Below are positions 8,463-18,126 of a stretch of DNA of 64,000 nucleotides, piece after piece. Both the position numbers and the translations under genes were made by a program. The notes under the pieces were generated by a model. The model searched no databases and had not been told where the DNA came from. It saw only the letters and a program-made list of their open reading frames with translations. The stretch comes from Tsukamurella ocularis (lineage in GTDB: Bacteria; Actinomycetota; Actinomycetes; Mycobacteriales; Mycobacteriaceae). Location: the NCBI RefSeq assembly GCF_024807615.1, contig NZ_JANUCJ010000005.1, positions 124,001-188,000 on the forward strand, read 5' to 3'. How positions within the stretch are numbered: the stretch's first letter is position 1; each line of letters opens with the position of its first letter.

Positions 8463-9611
8463 TCAGCCCTGCTTTTCCGAGGAGTTCACCGCGGCGCGGA
8501 CGGCGTCGGTGTGCTCGCCAAGCGCCGGCGGCCGACGATAGGCGGCGACGGGGGTACGTGAGAAGCCGATCGGGTTGCGCACCTGGTCCATCGCCCCGTC
8601 GCCGACGGTGACCCGCGGACGCAGGCCCAGGCGTTCGGCGAGCGCGAATCCCGAGGCGACGTCGCCGACCGTGCCGGCCGGGACCCCGGCGTCCGTCAGC
8701 CTGCGAGCCCACTCCCCCGCGTCCTGCGCCGCGAGACGCTCCTCGAGCAGCGCGACCATCTCGGCGCGGTGGCGGACGCGATCCGGGTTGGTCGCGAACC
8801 GCGGATCGTCCGCCAGGTCCGCGGCTCCGACCGAGGCTGCGAGCCGGGCGAACTGTCCGTCATTACCGCACGCCACGGCGATCAGCCCGTCCCGACACCG
8901 CAGAGTCTCGTAGGGCGCGATCGACGGATGCGTGTTGCCCATCCGCGACGGGGCCGTGTCCGTCGCGAGGAAGTTCGCCCCCTGGTTGGCGAGCGAACCG
9001 AGAAGGGAAGAAAGCAGGTTCACCTCGACGCGCTGCCCCAGGCCCGAACGCTCTCGCTCGTAGAGGGCGGCGAGGATCCCGGCGACGGCGTCCTTGGCGG
9101 TGAGGACGTCCACGAGGGCGACGCCCACCTTCATCGGATCGCCGTCCGGCTCGCCGGTGATGCTCATCAGTCCGCCGACGGCCTGGACGAGGAAGTCGTA
9201 GCCCGGTAGGGCGGCGCCCTCGCCCGAGCCGAAGCCGGTGACGGAGCAGTAGATCAGGCGCGGATTGGCTGCGGCGAGCTCCTCGTAGCCGAAGCCCTTC
9301 TTCTCGAGTACCCCGCTGCGGAAGTTCTCGACGAGGACGTCGGCGCGGAGCGCCAGCGCGCGGGCGGCGGCGCGGTCCTCGGGCGCGTCGAGGTCGAGCG
9401 CGACGCTGCGTTTGGAGCGGTTCGCGGACTCGAAGTAGGCGCTGGTGCGCTCGGTCCAGGGCGGTCCCCAGGCCCGGGTGTCGTCGCCGGTGCCAGGACG
9501 TTCCAGCTTGATCACGTCGGCGCCGAGATCGGCCAGCATCACCGTCGCGAGCGGGCCCGCCAGCACACGACTGAAGTCCGCGACCACGATCCCGTCGAGT
9601 ATCGGTGTCAT
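8463..9611 (-). CDS. CaiB/BaiF class III CoA-transferase
   Basis: A 382-residue family III CoA-transferase, which moves CoA between carboxylic acids through an Asp-acyl anhydride. Visible landmarks are DFSRVLAGPLATVMLADLGA at the start, KLERPGTGDDTR, VENFRSGVLEKKG, the catalytic-Asp motif GYDFLVQAVGG (Asp near residue 160) and the C-terminal NPIGFSRTP. The real substrate (succinate, formate, carnitine or bile-acid CoA in relatives) cannot be read. The ATG at 9611 has GGGAGAGAC upstream. It ends 25 bp from ansA (convergent) and is otherwise isolated. Confidence 0.88.
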   Translation of the reverse strand: MTPILDGIVVADFSRVLAGPLATVMLADLGADVIKLERPGTGDDTRAWGPPWTERTSAYFESANRSKRSVALDLDAPEDRAAARALALRADVLVENFRSGVLEKKGFGYEELAAANPRLIYCSVTGFGSGEGAALPGYDFLVQAVGGLMSITGEPDGDPMKVGVALVDVLTAKDAVAGILAALYERERSGLGQRVEVNLLSSLLGSLANQGANFLATDTAPSRMGNTHPSIAPYETLRCRDGLIAVACGNDGQFARLAASVGAADLADDPRFATNPDRVRHRAEMVALLEERLAAQDAGEWARRLTDAGVPAGTVGDVASGFALAERLGLRPRVTVGDGAMDQVRNPIGFSRTPVAAYRRPPALGEHTDAVRAAVNSSEKQG

Positions 9612-9694
9612 CGTCTCTCCCTGCCTGACTCGTCTCCGATCGCGGTGAACCACACGCCGCCCTCGCACCCTAGCCGCGCGCCGTCGCCCCTCGG

Positions 9695-9700
9695 TAGCGT
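9695..9700 (+). promoter_or_regulatory. Predicted -10 element of the SRPBCC gene
   Basis: TAGCGT ends exactly seven bases before the ATG at 9707, predicting a leaderless transcript. Confidence 0.45.
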
Positions 9701-9706
9701 GGCGGA

Positions 9707-10102
9707 ATGACCGAGGAGTCCCGCCACATCAGCGTCGTGATCCCCCGTCGTGCGAAGGAGGTCTACGCCTTCGCCCGCGATCCGCAGAACCTCGTCCGCT
9801 GGGCCGCCGGCCTCGCGACCGGCGTACGGGCCGACGGTGACGACCTGCTGACGGATTCGCCGATGGGCGAGGTGCGGGTCCGGTTCGCGCCGGACAATCC
9901 GTTCGGCGTCCTCGATCACGACGTGACGTTGCCCGACGGCACCGTCGTGAACAATCCCCTGCGCGTGTTGGCGCACCCGGACGGTGCGGAGGTGCTGTTC
10001 ACGGTGCGGCGGTTGGGCGCGAGTGACGCCGACTTCGCCCGGGACTGCGCGACAGTGCTCGCCGATCTTGAGCGGCTGCGCTCGGTGATGCTCGCGCCCT
10101 GA
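9707..10102 (+). CDS. SRPBCC-superfamily (polyketide cyclase-like) protein
   Basis: A 131-residue single-domain protein with a START/SRPBCC-like layout: an initial strand (SRHISVVIPRRAKEVYAFARD), the helical FARDPQNLVRWAAG, central strands and a long C-terminal helix DADFARDCATVLADLERLR. Such helix-grip folds bind hydrophobic ligands; nothing here indicates catalysis. The ATG at 9707 is supported by TAGCGT at leaderless spacing. Divergent from the CoA-transferase gene. Confidence 0.7.
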   Translation: MTEESRHISVVIPRRAKEVYAFARDPQNLVRWAAGLATGVRADGDDLLTDSPMGEVRVRFAPDNPFGVLDHDVTLPDGTVVNNPLRVLAHPDGAEVLFTVRRLGASDADFARDCATVLADLERLRSVMLAP

Positions 10103-10117
10103 CCACCGCACTTTTCA

Positions 10118-10133
10118 TCGAACTTTTTATCGA
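10118..10133. promoter_or_regulatory. Candidate LexA (SOS) box upstream of the DUF222/HNH gene
   Basis: TCGAACttttTATCGA matches the actinobacterial LexA consensus TCGAAC-N4-GTTCGA fully in the left half and at four of six positions in the right. The sequence TCATCGAAC is repeated at 10115-10123 and 10148-10156, the second copy inside the promoter spacer. Genes of the 13E12 family are DNA-damage-induced in M. tuberculosis, which makes the call plausible. Confidence 0.4.
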
Positions 10134-10139
10134 TTATTG

Positions 10140-10169
10140 TTGCAGTCTCATCGAACACTGAGGTAGAAT
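10140..10169 (+). promoter_or_regulatory. Predicted SigA-type promoter of the DUF222/HNH gene
   Basis: TTGCAG at 10140-10145 and TAGAAT at 10164-10169, separated by 18 bp, in a locally AT-rich stretch. Transcription should start near 10176, leaving a short leader with the GGGGGGCGAG ribosome site before the ATG at 10192. Confidence 0.55.
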
Positions 10170-10191
10170 AGAGGTGTTCAAGGGGGGCGAG

Positions 10192-11808
10192 ATGGATACT
10201 TCCACCTGCACAGCAGCGGAGTATCTCGATGCGCTCACCTCATTCGAACACGCGGCCGAGTGTCTCGCGCAGGTCGACCCCGTCATGCTCGACTCACAGG
10301 ACGTTCTCGCCTCACTGGGGCGGCTGGAGACGGCGGTTCGAAAGGTGCCCTTCAGCCAGCATCTCCTCACTCAGGTCGCCGTGGAGCAGGGCCTGCCGGG
10401 ACAGCTGGGCTACACCGGCATGAAGGAGCTGCTGGTGCAGCGGCTCCGTCTCGCGGGCGGCGAGGCGCGCGACCGGATCCATGGCGCGCGGGATCGCGCT
10501 CCCCAGCACGGGCACGGCGCGTGCCCCGAGCCCCGGTACCCGCTCGTCGCCGAGGCGCAGCAGGACGGGGCGATCTCGGACCGCCACGCTCTCGCCATCG
10601 AACGGGTCTTCGCGAGCTGCCGCAAGACGATCCGCCCCGACCAGGCCGCGATCCTCGAGGACGTGCTCATCACCGCCGCCGCGGACGTCACGCCGGAGGA
10701 CCTCGTCGTCATCGGCGCCCGCGCGCTCGCGCATCTCGATCCCGATGGGGCGGAGCCCGATTCTGATGTCGTCGATCGCGCCCGCGGGCTCACCGTGGGC
10801 AAGCAGGACGACGATCTGATGACGCCGCTCGACGGCGATCTCTCCCCCGAGGGACGGGCACTGCTGGACGCCATTCTCGAGAAGCTCGCCCGGCCCGGCG
10901 TGAACAACCCTGCTGACGCCGACGATCCCGTGGACCTGACGGATCAGGCCGCAGTACAGGCGGCCGCCAAGCGTGACCAGCGCACCACCCCGCAGCGCAA
11001 CCACGACGCGCTCGTGACTGCGCTGAGGCTCGCCATCGCGTCGGGTGGGCTCGGGAAGCACCGCGGCGTGCCCTGCGTCCCGATCATCACGCTCGGCATC
11101 GACCAGCTCGAGACGGAGACCGGCATCGCGACCACCGCCACCGGCGGCAGACTCCCGGTCGCCGACGCTCTGCGGATGATGGGCACCAATCCGAAGTACG
11201 TCCTGGTGCTGGACCTGGCCTCGCGGCCGCTGTTCCTCGGGCGCGAGAAGCGCCTCGCCTCCGCGGATCAGCGGATCGCGCTATACGGCGCCGAGAAGGG
11301 CTGCACCGCACCAGGATGCGATGCGCCCGCCACCCGCTGCCAGGTGCACCACATCACCGAATGGGCCGACGGCGGCACCACCGACGTCACCGCGCTCACG
11401 CTCGCCTGCGACGCTCACCACGGCAAGGTTATCCCCGACCTGACGGAGAACCCGCGCGGATGGGACACGATCACCGTCCGCAGCGGCGAGTACGCGGGCC
11501 GCACCGGCTGGCGACGCACCGCGGACCCATCGCATGAGCACCGGGTGAACCACAAGCACCACGCCGACGAGCTCTACCGGCAGGCACTCGAACGGTGGCG
11601 CGCACGATGCGCGGAGCTCCGGAACCTGTGGCGCAGCGAGGAACTGCGCGTCCGATACAACGAACGCGTCGGCACGGTTCACGACGACATCAGCACGATC
11701 CTCGACGGCCCCCACGGCCCGCCGATCCTCGAAACCCTCCTTGCCGAACACGACGCTGACGAGCCGTGGAACTGTCAGATGCCCGCCGACCTGCGCGCCG
11801 CCGCCTGA
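10192..11808 (+). CDS. DUF222 / HNH endonuclease-signature protein (13E12 repeat family)
   Basis: A 538-residue protein with an N-terminal DUF222 helical region (about residues 10-340) and a C-terminal HNH-like zinc-binding motif near residues 368-405: CTAPGCDAPATRCQVHHITEW, then a downstream CDAHHGK. This is the mobile-like 13E12 (REP13E12) family, found in many copies in mycobacteria and relatives, with unproven nuclease activity and unknown role. The ATG at 10192 is chosen over a GTG at 10174 because the latter would lie before or at the predicted transcription start, and the ATG has a strong ribosome site. Copies in other genomes serve as phage attachment sites; no attachment site was identified here. 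Confidence 0.85.
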   Translation: MDTSTCTAAEYLDALTSFEHAAECLAQVDPVMLDSQDVLASLGRLETAVRKVPFSQHLLTQVAVEQGLPGQLGYTGMKELLVQRLRLAGGEARDRIHGARDRAPQHGHGACPEPRYPLVAEAQQDGAISDRHALAIERVFASCRKTIRPDQAAILEDVLITAAADVTPEDLVVIGARALAHLDPDGAEPDSDVVDRARGLTVGKQDDDLMTPLDGDLSPEGRALLDAILEKLARPGVNNPADADDPVDLTDQAAVQAAAKRDQRTTPQRNHDALVTALRLAIASGGLGKHRGVPCVPIITLGIDQLETETGIATTATGGRLPVADALRMMGTNPKYVLVLDLASRPLFLGREKRLASADQRIALYGAEKGCTAPGCDAPATRCQVHHITEWADGGTTDVTALTLACDAHHGKVIPDLTENPRGWDTITVRSGEYAGRTGWRRTADPSHEHRVNHKHHADELYRQALERWRARCAELRNLWRSEELRVRYNERVGTVHDDISTILDGPHGPPILETLLAEHDADEPWNCQMPADLRAAA

Positions 11809-11872
11809 CGGCGTGCATCCAGCCAGGACCGCGGACAAGTCACCGGAGAGCGTCGAACTGAGACAGGCAGGT

Positions 11873-11889
11873 GCACCGGCGCCCGGTGC
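11873..11889. terminator. Candidate bidirectional hairpin between convergent genes
   Basis: A perfect 7-bp stem, GCACCGG-CGC-CCGGTGC, lies between the stops of the DUF222 gene (11808) and dinB (11898). There is no T tract, as is common for actinobacterial hairpins, so terminator function is only suggested by position. Confidence 0.4.
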
Positions 11890-11897
11890 GGCGTGAC

Positions 11898-13334
11898 TCA
11901 GCCGTCGTCGTACTCGTCGGTGCGCAGGTGCTCGGCGGGCCAGTCGAGGGAGTCCAGCGGATCGGCCTCGCGGAGATCGGGATCGTCGGCCTTGAAGCTG
12001 CGCATGCGGCCGGCACCGGAGGTACGGGTCTCGAAACGCACTGACAGCACGCCGTGGCCGGCGCCCTGCACCCAGCCGTGCCCGAACTCGGGGTGGCGGA
12101 CGTCCATGCCGGGACGCCACCCGATGACCACGCCGTCCTCCTCGGCGTCGGCCTCCGGGGCGCCAGCTGCGGCCGCGACACCGTCGGTCTCCGCGACGTC
12201 AGGGACGGCCCCGTCGCTCTCCTCACCAAACAGCGTGAACTGCTCGACGCTGCTGAGGCCCGTGAAACCGACCCCGACGAGCCGCAAGCCGCCGACCTCC
12301 ATGGGATCGAGCGCGAGGCGCTGCGCAGTCGCGGTGAGCACGGCGGCATCGGTGGTGGCGGACGGCAGCGTGGCGGACCGGGTGAGCAGGGACATGTCCG
12401 ACCGCTTGAGCTTGAGCACGACGGTCCGCGCCCCGCGTCCGTCCCGGCGCAGCCGCCGCAGCGCGTGCTCGGCGCTCCGATCGATTTCCCGCCGCAGGGC
12501 GTTCATGGTCGTGACGTCGGTCTCGAGGGTGTGCTCCGCGCTGATCGACTTCGCCTCGCCGTTCACCGCCACCGGCCGGTCGTCCTCGCCGCGAGCCAGC
12601 CGATGCAGCGCCGGCCCCAGCGAGACGCCGAGCACCGACACCACCTCGACCTCGCTCATCGCCGCGAACTGCCCGATCGTGTCGATCCCCAAGCGCGCCA
12701 GCCGCTCCCCTGCCACCGGGCCGATGCCCCACAGCTTGCGCACCGGTAGCGGGTACAGCATCGACTCCTGCGCGGCCGGCGGGATGACGGACACCCCGTC
12801 GGGCTTGGCGAGCCCGGAGGCGATTTTGGCGGCCTGTTTCCCGGCCCCCGCCCCGACGGACGCGACGAGCCCCGTCGCCCCGCGGATCCGGGCGCGGAGC
12901 TCCTCGGCGAACCCCACTACCTCGTCGGTGGACGCCCCGGCGAGCTCGACCGGCTCGCCGAAGGCCTCGTCGAAGGACAGAGTCTCAACGACGGGGATGA
13001 GCTCCCGCACGGTCGCGAAGACCCGTCGGCTGACGGTGCCGTACAGGGCGCCGCGCGGCGGCAGCACCACCGCGCCCGCGCCGACCAGCCGCCGCGCCTG
13101 GTGCATCGGCATGGCGGAGCGCGCGCCGAAGACGCGCGGCTCGTACGAGCACCCTGCCACAACACCGCGGCCGCCCAGCCCACCCACCAGCACGGGACGC
13201 CCGCGCAGGGTGGGCCGGGTCAGCTGTTCGCAGGACGCGAAGAAGGCGTCCATGTCGAAATGGAGCACCCAGCGGGCGCTCCTGTCCGACGGCGCCCCGG
13301 AGTCAGGACTTGGTGAGTCGGCCTCGGACACCAT
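11898..13334 (-). CDS. dinB: DNA polymerase IV, DinB1/DinX type, with C-terminal extension
   Basis: A 478-residue Y-family translesion polymerase. The metal-binding acids are in FDMDAFF (Asp27, Asp29) and SFDEAF (Asp122, Glu123). The little-finger domain ends with the sliding-clamp motif QFTLF at residues 365-369. Unlike E. coli DinB, about 108 residues follow: an acidic linker and a small basic-aromatic module (about 405-455, [18 protein letters not shown]) that resembles the Tudor-like C-terminal domains of UvrD/PcrA helicases. The ATG at 13334 lies inside the end of ileS (32-bp overlap). The ileS-dinX order matches M. tuberculosis Rv1536-Rv1537. Confidence 0.9.
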   Translation of the reverse strand: MVSEADSPSPDSGAPSDRSARWVLHFDMDAFFASCEQLTRPTLRGRPVLVGGLGGRGVVAGCSYEPRVFGARSAMPMHQARRLVGAGAVVLPPRGALYGTVSRRVFATVRELIPVVETLSFDEAFGEPVELAGASTDEVVGFAEELRARIRGATGLVASVGAGAGKQAAKIASGLAKPDGVSVIPPAAQESMLYPLPVRKLWGIGPVAGERLARLGIDTIGQFAAMSEVEVVSVLGVSLGPALHRLARGEDDRPVAVNGEAKSISAEHTLETDVTTMNALRREIDRSAEHALRRLRRDGRGARTVVLKLKRSDMSLLTRSATLPSATTDAAVLTATAQRLALDPMEVGGLRLVGVGFTGLSSVEQFTLFGEESDGAVPDVAETDGVAAAAGAPEADAEEDGVVIGWRPGMDVRHPEFGHGWVQGAGHGVLSVRFETRTSGAGRMRSFKADDPDLREADPLDSLDWPAEHLRTDEYDDG

Positions 13335-16300
13335 CGCCCAGATCCACCCCGTCGGGCACGGCCGCGAACTCCAGCGACGTGGCCAGCACCTCGCCCGCGA
13401 TGAGGTCCCGGTGCGCCTCGGCGGCCGCCCGGTGCTCGGCGGGCACGTCGAGCACCAGGGCAATCCGGTCGCTCACGTCGAGACCAGCGGCCCGTCGCGC
13501 CTCCTGCAGCTCGCGGATCCGGTCCTTGGCCCAGCCCTCGGCCTCGAGCTCGGCGTCGACCGTGAGGTCGAGCACGACGAGCCCGGCACCGTCGGGCAGC
13601 TCCGCGGTGGAGTCGGGCGCGGCGGCGACCAGCTTGCGGCTGTACTCGCCGTCCTGCAGGGCGATGCCCGCGGCTGTCACGACTCCGTCGGAGACGGTGT
13701 AGTCGCCGGACTTCACGGCCTTGATCACCGTCTGCACGTCCTTGCCCAGGCGCGGGCCCGCGGCGCGCGCGTTCACGGCGATCTCGACCCGGCCGTACTG
13801 ATCGGCATCGGGCGAGACCTGCACGTCGCGGACGTTCACCTCGTCGGCGATGATCGACGCGAAGGGCGCGAGCTTCTCCGCGCCGGGCCCGGCGACGGTG
13901 AGCGTGTGCAGCGGCAGCCGCACGCGCAGCTTGTTCGCCTTGCGCACCGACGACGCCACGGAGCAGACGTCACGCACCTCGTCCATCGCCGCGACCAGCT
14001 CCGGATCCGCGGGCAGATCCGACGCCGATGGCCAGTCGGTCAGGTGCACCGACTCGCCACCGGTGAGGCCGCGCCACATGGCCTCGGTCGCCATGGGGAG
14101 CAGGGGCGCCGCGAGCCGGCAGACAGTCTCCAGCACGGTGTACAGCGTGTCGAAGGCGCCGGAGTCCGCGCCGTCCCAGAACCGCGCGCGGGAGCGGCGC
14201 ACGTACCAGTTCGTCAGCGCGTCGACGAAGAGCCGCAGTTCCTCGCAGGCATCGGCGATGTTGCAGGTGTCGAGCGCCTCGGTCATCGCGTCGCGGGTCT
14301 GCGCCAGCTTCGCGAGGATGTACCGGTCCAGCACGTCCTCGGAATCGGTGCGCCAGGTGGCCGGCTTCTCCGCGTACAGCTGCAGGAAGGAGTACGCGTT
14401 CCACAGCGGGAGAAGCGTTTGCCGCACGCCGTCGCGGATGCCCTGCTCGGTGACCACGAGGTTGCCGCCGCGCAGGATCGGCGAGGCCATGAGGAACCAG
14501 CGCATGGCGTCGGAGCCGTCGCGGTTGAACACCTCGTTGACGTCCGGGTAGTTCCGCTTCGACTTCGACATCTTCAGCCCGTCGTGGCCGAGCACGATGC
14601 CGTGCGCCGCGACCGTGCGGAAGGCGGCGCTGTCGAACAGCGCCGTCGCCAGCACGTGCAGGTTGTAGAACCAGCCCTTGGTCTGGCCGTTGTACTCGAC
14701 GATGAAGTCGCCCGGGAAGTGCGTGTCGAACCAGTCGCGGTTCTCGAACGGGTAGTGCACCTGCGCAAAGGGCATCGAGCCCGACTCGAACCAGCAGTCC
14801 AGCACCTCGGGAACGCGGTGCATCGTCGACTTCCCGGTCGGGTCATCGGGATTCGGCCGGGTGAGCTCGTCGATGTACGGGCGGTGCAGGTTGGTCGGGC
14901 GCACGCCGAAGTCGCCCTCCAGCTCGTCCAGCGAGCCGTAGACGTCGACGCGCGGGTACGCGGGATCGTCGGACACCCACACCGGGATGGGGGCGCCCCA
15001 GTAGCGGTTGCGGCTGATGTTCCAGTCGCGCGCGCCCTCGACCCACTTGCCGAACTGGCCGTCGCGGATGTGCGCGGGGCTCCAGGTGATGTCCTGGTTC
15101 AGCTCCAGCATGCGCGGGATGATCTTGGTGACCTCGACGAACCACGAGGGCACGGCCATGTAGATCAGCGGCTGGCCGGAGCGCCACGAGTGCGGGTAGC
15201 TGTGCTCGATGGTCTCGTGGCGCAGCAGGCGCCCCTTGGCCTTGAGGTCCTTGCTGATCACCGGGTTCGCGTCGAAGACCTGCAGCCCCTCGTACGGCGG
15301 CACGGCGGAGGTGAACTTCCCGCCGGGATCCAACGGCTGCACGACCTCGATGCCGTACTTGCCGGTGGCGAGATCCATGTCCTCCTCACCGAAGGCGGGC
15401 GCGAGGTGCACCACGCCGGTACCGGAGTCGGTGGTCACGTAGTCCGCGAGCAGCGTCACGTGCGCCTTGGGATGCCCGGCGAAGAAGTCGAAGGGCGGCT
15501 CGTAGGCGGCGAATTCGAGCTCGCGCCCCTTGTACGTCCCCTTGACCTCCGGCGACTCCCCCAGCTCGCGGGCGTACTGGCCCAGGCGCGCCTCGGCCAG
15601 CAGGTAGTCCTTGCCGTCCGCGCCGGTCACGTGCACGTAGTCCAGGTCCGGGTGCACGGCGATCGCGAGGTTCGACGGCAGCGTCCAGGGCGTGGTGGTC
15701 CAGATGAGGGCCTCGACGCCGTCGAGCGCCTCGAGCTTCGTGCCCTTGGTGCGCAGCGGCATCCCGACGGTGACCGCCGGGTCCTGCCGCATCTTGTAGG
15801 CGTCGTCGAGCTTGCTCTCCTGGTTCGACAGGGGCGTCTGCTCGTACCAGGAGTACGGCAGCACGCGGTAGCCCTGGTAGATCAGGCCCTTCTCGTGGAG
15901 GGTCTTGAACGCCCACATGACGGACTCCATGAAGTCCAGGTCGAGCGTCTTGTAGTCGTTGTCGAAATCCACCCAGCGGGCCTGGCGGGTGACGTACTGG
16001 CGCCACTCCTCCGTGTACCGCAGCACCGATGTGCGGCAGTAGTCGTTGAACTTCTCCACGCCCATGGTCTCGATCTCGGACTTGTCCTTGATCCCCAGTT
16101 GGCGCTCCGCCTCGAGCTCGGCGGGCAGGCCGTGGGTGTCCCAGCCGAAGCGGCGGTCGACCTTCTTGCCGCGCATCGTCTGGTAGCGCGGGACGAGGTC
16201 CTTGACGTAGCCGGTCAGCAGGTGGCCGTAGTGCGGCAGGCCGTTGGCGAAGGGCGGACCGTCGTAGAAGACGAACTCGTCCGCCTCGGAACGGTTCGCG

Positions 16301-16443
16301 ATGGACCTACGGAAGGTGTCGTTCTCGGCCCAGTACGCGAGAACGCGCTCCTCGAGGTCGGGGAACGACGGTGCGCCCGTCCTGGCGGGGCCGTCGTCGT
16401 CGCGGGTCATGTCGACCAGCGGATAGGGGCGCATGCTGCTCAC
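13303..16443 (-). CDS. ileS: Isoleucyl-tRNA synthetase
   Basis: A 1046-residue class Ia aminoacyl-tRNA synthetase charging tRNA-Ile. The HIGH-equivalent is [12 protein letters not shown] near residue 68 (HYGH), a large editing domain CP1 follows ([19 protein letters not shown] near residue 250), and the KMSKS loop is [13 protein letters not shown] near residue 625. The length and the C-terminal domain fit the eukaryote-like IleS2 form (about 1040 residues) found in actinobacteria, associated in other species with reduced mupirocin sensitivity. The GTG at 16443 has GAGGAG five bases upstream; an ATG three codons later (16434) is the alternative. Translation is probably governed by the T-box upstream. 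Confidence 0.96.
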   Translation of the reverse strand: MSSMRPYPLVDMTRDDDGPARTGAPSFPDLEERVLAYWAENDTFRRSIANRSEADEFVFYDGPPFANGLPHYGHLLTGYVKDLVPRYQTMRGKKVDRRFGWDTHGLPAELEAERQLGIKDKSEIETMGVEKFNDYCRTSVLRYTEEWRQYVTRQARWVDFDNDYKTLDLDFMESVMWAFKTLHEKGLIYQGYRVLPYSWYEQTPLSNQESKLDDAYKMRQDPAVTVGMPLRTKGTKLEALDGVEALIWTTTPWTLPSNLAIAVHPDLDYVHVTGADGKDYLLAEARLGQYARELGESPEVKGTYKGRELEFAAYEPPFDFFAGHPKAHVTLLADYVTTDSGTGVVHLAPAFGEEDMDLATGKYGIEVVQPLDPGGKFTSAVPPYEGLQVFDANPVISKDLKAKGRLLRHETIEHSYPHSWRSGQPLIYMAVPSWFVEVTKIIPRMLELNQDITWSPAHIRDGQFGKWVEGARDWNISRNRYWGAPIPVWVSDDPAYPRVDVYGSLDELEGDFGVRPTNLHRPYIDELTRPNPDDPTGKSTMHRVPEVLDCWFESGSMPFAQVHYPFENRDWFDTHFPGDFIVEYNGQTKGWFYNLHVLATALFDSAAFRTVAAHGIVLGHDGLKMSKSKRNYPDVNEVFNRDGSDAMRWFLMASPILRGGNLVVTEQGIRDGVRQTLLPLWNAYSFLQLYAEKPATWRTDSEDVLDRYILAKLAQTRDAMTEALDTCNIADACEELRLFVDALTNWYVRRSRARFWDGADSGAFDTLYTVLETVCRLAAPLLPMATEAMWRGLTGGESVHLTDWPSASDLPADPELVAAMDEVRDVCSVASSVRKANKLRVRLPLHTLTVAGPGAEKLAPFASIIADEVNVRDVQVSPDADQYGRVEIAVNARAAGPRLGKDVQTVIKAVKSGDYTVSDGVVTAAGIALQDGEYSRKLVAAAPDSTAELPDGAGLVVLDLTVDAELEAEGWAKDRIRELQEARRAAGLDVSDRIALVLDVPAEHRAAAEAHRDLIAGEVLATSLEFAAVPDGVDLGDGVRGRLTKS

Positions 16444-16648
16444 GGTGACTCCTCGTGCCGTCTCTTACCAGCACGGGGACGATGCCCGACCCTCGGCCGG
16501 GTACCGCGGTACCACCCCGCTTGCGCCTCCTGGGAGGGCTGCGCCGCTCTTCTCTCGGGCTGTGACGGGCCCGCCCGTCCGGTTCTACTGAGGCGTGTGC
16601 CCGTTCTTCCGGATGCTCCCCGGTGATGGCCGGATCAACGCAGTGCTA
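16444..16648 (-). promoter_or_regulatory. Isoleucine T-box riboswitch (ileS leader, translational type)
   Basis: The minus-strand leader of ileS holds the T-box signature GGGTGGTACCGCG (16517-16505), the bulge that pairs with the acceptor end of uncharged tRNA. Upstream, the loop CCATCACC contains an ATC isoleucine triplet (16627-16625) in a Stem-I-like hairpin followed by GGAAGAACGG. No hairpin with a T run follows. Instead the ribosome site GAGGAG lies at the 3' end, as in actinobacterial T-boxes that control translation: uncharged tRNA-Ile frees the ribosome site and raises IleS synthesis. Confidence 0.85.
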
Positions 16649-16654
16649 CCGCCA

Positions 16655-16660
16655 AGGATA
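16655..16660 (-). promoter_or_regulatory. Predicted -10 element of the ileS leader
   Basis: TATCCT on the minus strand, placed so that transcription would start near 16648, at the 5' edge of Stem I of the T-box. No clear -35 was seen. Confidence 0.4.
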
Positions 16661-16675
16661 GCGAATCGTGCAACG

Positions 16676-17266
16676 TCATTTCTTGCCGGGATCTTCCGAC
16701 TCCGGCTCCTGGGGCGGCGTCCACTCGGTACCCCATGCCTGATCGATCCGGATCTGCGGGATCTGATCGGTCATGTCCGGGTCGTACTTCCCGGGTGCGA
16801 ACAGGCCGCGCGTAGCGTCGTCGTCCGTATCGGTCGGCGACTCGTGCTCCCACCCCGTCGGACCGCCGAGCGGTCCCATCGCGAACTGCGTCGTCGGGTT
16901 CGCGTCGTCGTCGTGGTGACCGAACTCCTCGTGCCCGACGGTGCCCGCCTCACGCGCCGCGTCGTCGACGACCACAGGCTCCTCCGCCTCGGTGTCGCTC
17001 TCGGGTGAGGCGACGGCACGCGCGGACCGCTCGGACGGCGGCTCGTCCGCGTCGTCGTCCCGGTCGCCCGGGCTCCACTGTGCGGAGGCGCTGTCCGCCT
17101 TGTCCCGATCGCCGCGGCGGTAGGTGAGGACGTCGCCGAGCAGCAGGCCGACGCCGATCACGGACACCACCACGCAGGCGATCGCGAGCCACAGATTGGA
17201 CGTGACCAGGGCGACGATCAGCAGGATGAACCCGATGACCGTCGCCCCCAGTGCGGCTAGCAGCAT
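16676..17266 (-). CDS. Two-helix membrane protein with long acidic tail
   Basis: A 196-residue protein with two adjacent membrane helices (about residues 3-22 and 25-45) joined by a very short turn, then a short basic stretch (TYRRGDRDK) and about 145 hydrophilic residues rich in Asp and Glu, probably cytosolic and disordered. The ATG at 17266 has GGAG upstream. It lies between wag31 and ileS, the place of Rv2144c beside wag31 in M. tuberculosis, which encodes a shorter membrane protein. Function unknown; the position suggests the elongation or division machinery, but that is context only. Confidence 0.75.
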   Translation of the reverse strand: MLLAALGATVIGFILLIVALVTSNLWLAIACVVVSVIGVGLLLGDVLTYRRGDRDKADSASAQWSPGDRDDDADEPPSERSARAVASPESDTEAEEPVVVDDAAREAGTVGHEEFGHHDDDANPTTQFAMGPLGGPTGWEHESPTDTDDDATRGLFAPGKYDPDMTDQIPQIRIDQAWGTEWTPPQEPESEDPGKK

Positions 17267-17301
17267 GAGAACTCCGCCCCAGTACCGGCTGGTACCAGCG
17301 G

Positions 17302-18126
17302 CTACTTGTACTGCTGGTTGCCGCCGGCGGCATTGCCGGGGTCGTTGAAGTCGCCACCGCGACCCTGGCCGTGATCGACCGGGGCGGCGCTGCGCAGCGA
17401 CTGCAGCTCCTCGAGCTGTCCCTCGAGGTACGTCTTGAGGCGGGTGCGGTACTCGCGCTCGTACGTCTTGAGCTGCTCGATCCGCCCCTCCAGCACAGTG
17501 CGCTGCTGGTTGATGGTGGTCATGATCTCGGTGTGCTTCGACTCGGCCTCGGCCTGGAGTGCATCGGAGCGCTCCTGCGCCTGGCGCAGCTGGTTCTCCG
17601 AGCGGGTCTGCGCGTCGGCGAGCAGCGCGTCCGAACGCTGACGCGCGTCGGCCACCATCGCCTCGGACTTCTGCCGGGCGTCGGTGACCATGGCCTCCGA
17701 CTGGGCACGCGCATCCGAGACGAGCTTCTCGGCTTCGGACCGCGAGTTGTTGGTGAGCCGGTCGGCAGTCTCCTGCGCGAGGCCCAACACCTTGGCGGCG
17801 CGCACGTGCGCCTCGTCGGTGGTCGCCGGCGCCGCGACGGCGGCGGGAGCAGGCTCCGCGAGGGCGGGCGCTGCCGGCGTGGGCGACGCGAAGGCGACGG
17901 TGCTGTCGGCGGACGGCTGCTCGCCGCCGCCCGCGCGAGCCTCGGCCAGCTCACGCTCCAGTTCGGCGGTGCGCTGCTGCAGATCGTTGTTCTCGTCGAT
18001 CAGCCGAGCGAGCTCGGTCTCGACCAGGTCGAGGAACTGATCCACCTCGTCCTCGTTGTAGCCACGCTTGCCGATCGGCGGCTTGCTGAACGCGACGTTC
18101 CGCACGTCGGCGGGTGTCAGCTTCAT
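17302..18126 (-). CDS. wag31: DivIVA-family polar growth protein Wag31
   Basis: A 274-residue coiled-coil scaffold that collects at curved membrane (poles and septum) and directs polar peptidoglycan and mycolate-layer growth. The N-terminal DivIVA domain ([20 protein letters not shown], then [15 protein letters not shown]) is followed by an Ala/Pro linker (residues 65-110) and a long coiled coil (about 115-245) with the repeated pattern [15 protein letters not shown]. The ATG at 18126 has GAGGGG upstream. In mycobacteria it is a Ser/Thr-kinase target; I do not assign a phosphosite here. Confidence 0.95.
   Translation of the reverse strand: MKLTPADVRNVAFSKPPIGKRGYNEDEVDQFLDLVETELARLIDENNDLQQRTAELERELAEARAGGGEQPSADSTVAFASPTPAAPALAEPAPAAVAAPATTDEAHVRAAKVLGLAQETADRLTNNSRSEAEKLVSDARAQSEAMVTDARQKSEAMVADARQRSDALLADAQTRSENQLRQAQERSDALQAEAESKHTEIMTTINQQRTVLEGRIEQLKTYEREYRTRLKTYLEGQLEELQSLRSAAPVDHGQGRGGDFNDPGNAAGGNQQYK

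Noticed and set aside
10192-11808. The DUF222/HNH gene as a transposon or homing element
   Set aside because: No terminal inverted repeats, target duplication or intron/intein boundaries are visible; the family is chromosomal and multicopy by itself.
11893-16626. A 1577-codon open frame on the plus strand opposite ileS and dinB
   Set aside because: Antisense shadow typical of high-GC coding DNA: the true genes on the minus strand match conserved families along their whole length, and the plus-strand product is Arg/Gly/His-rich without any domain.
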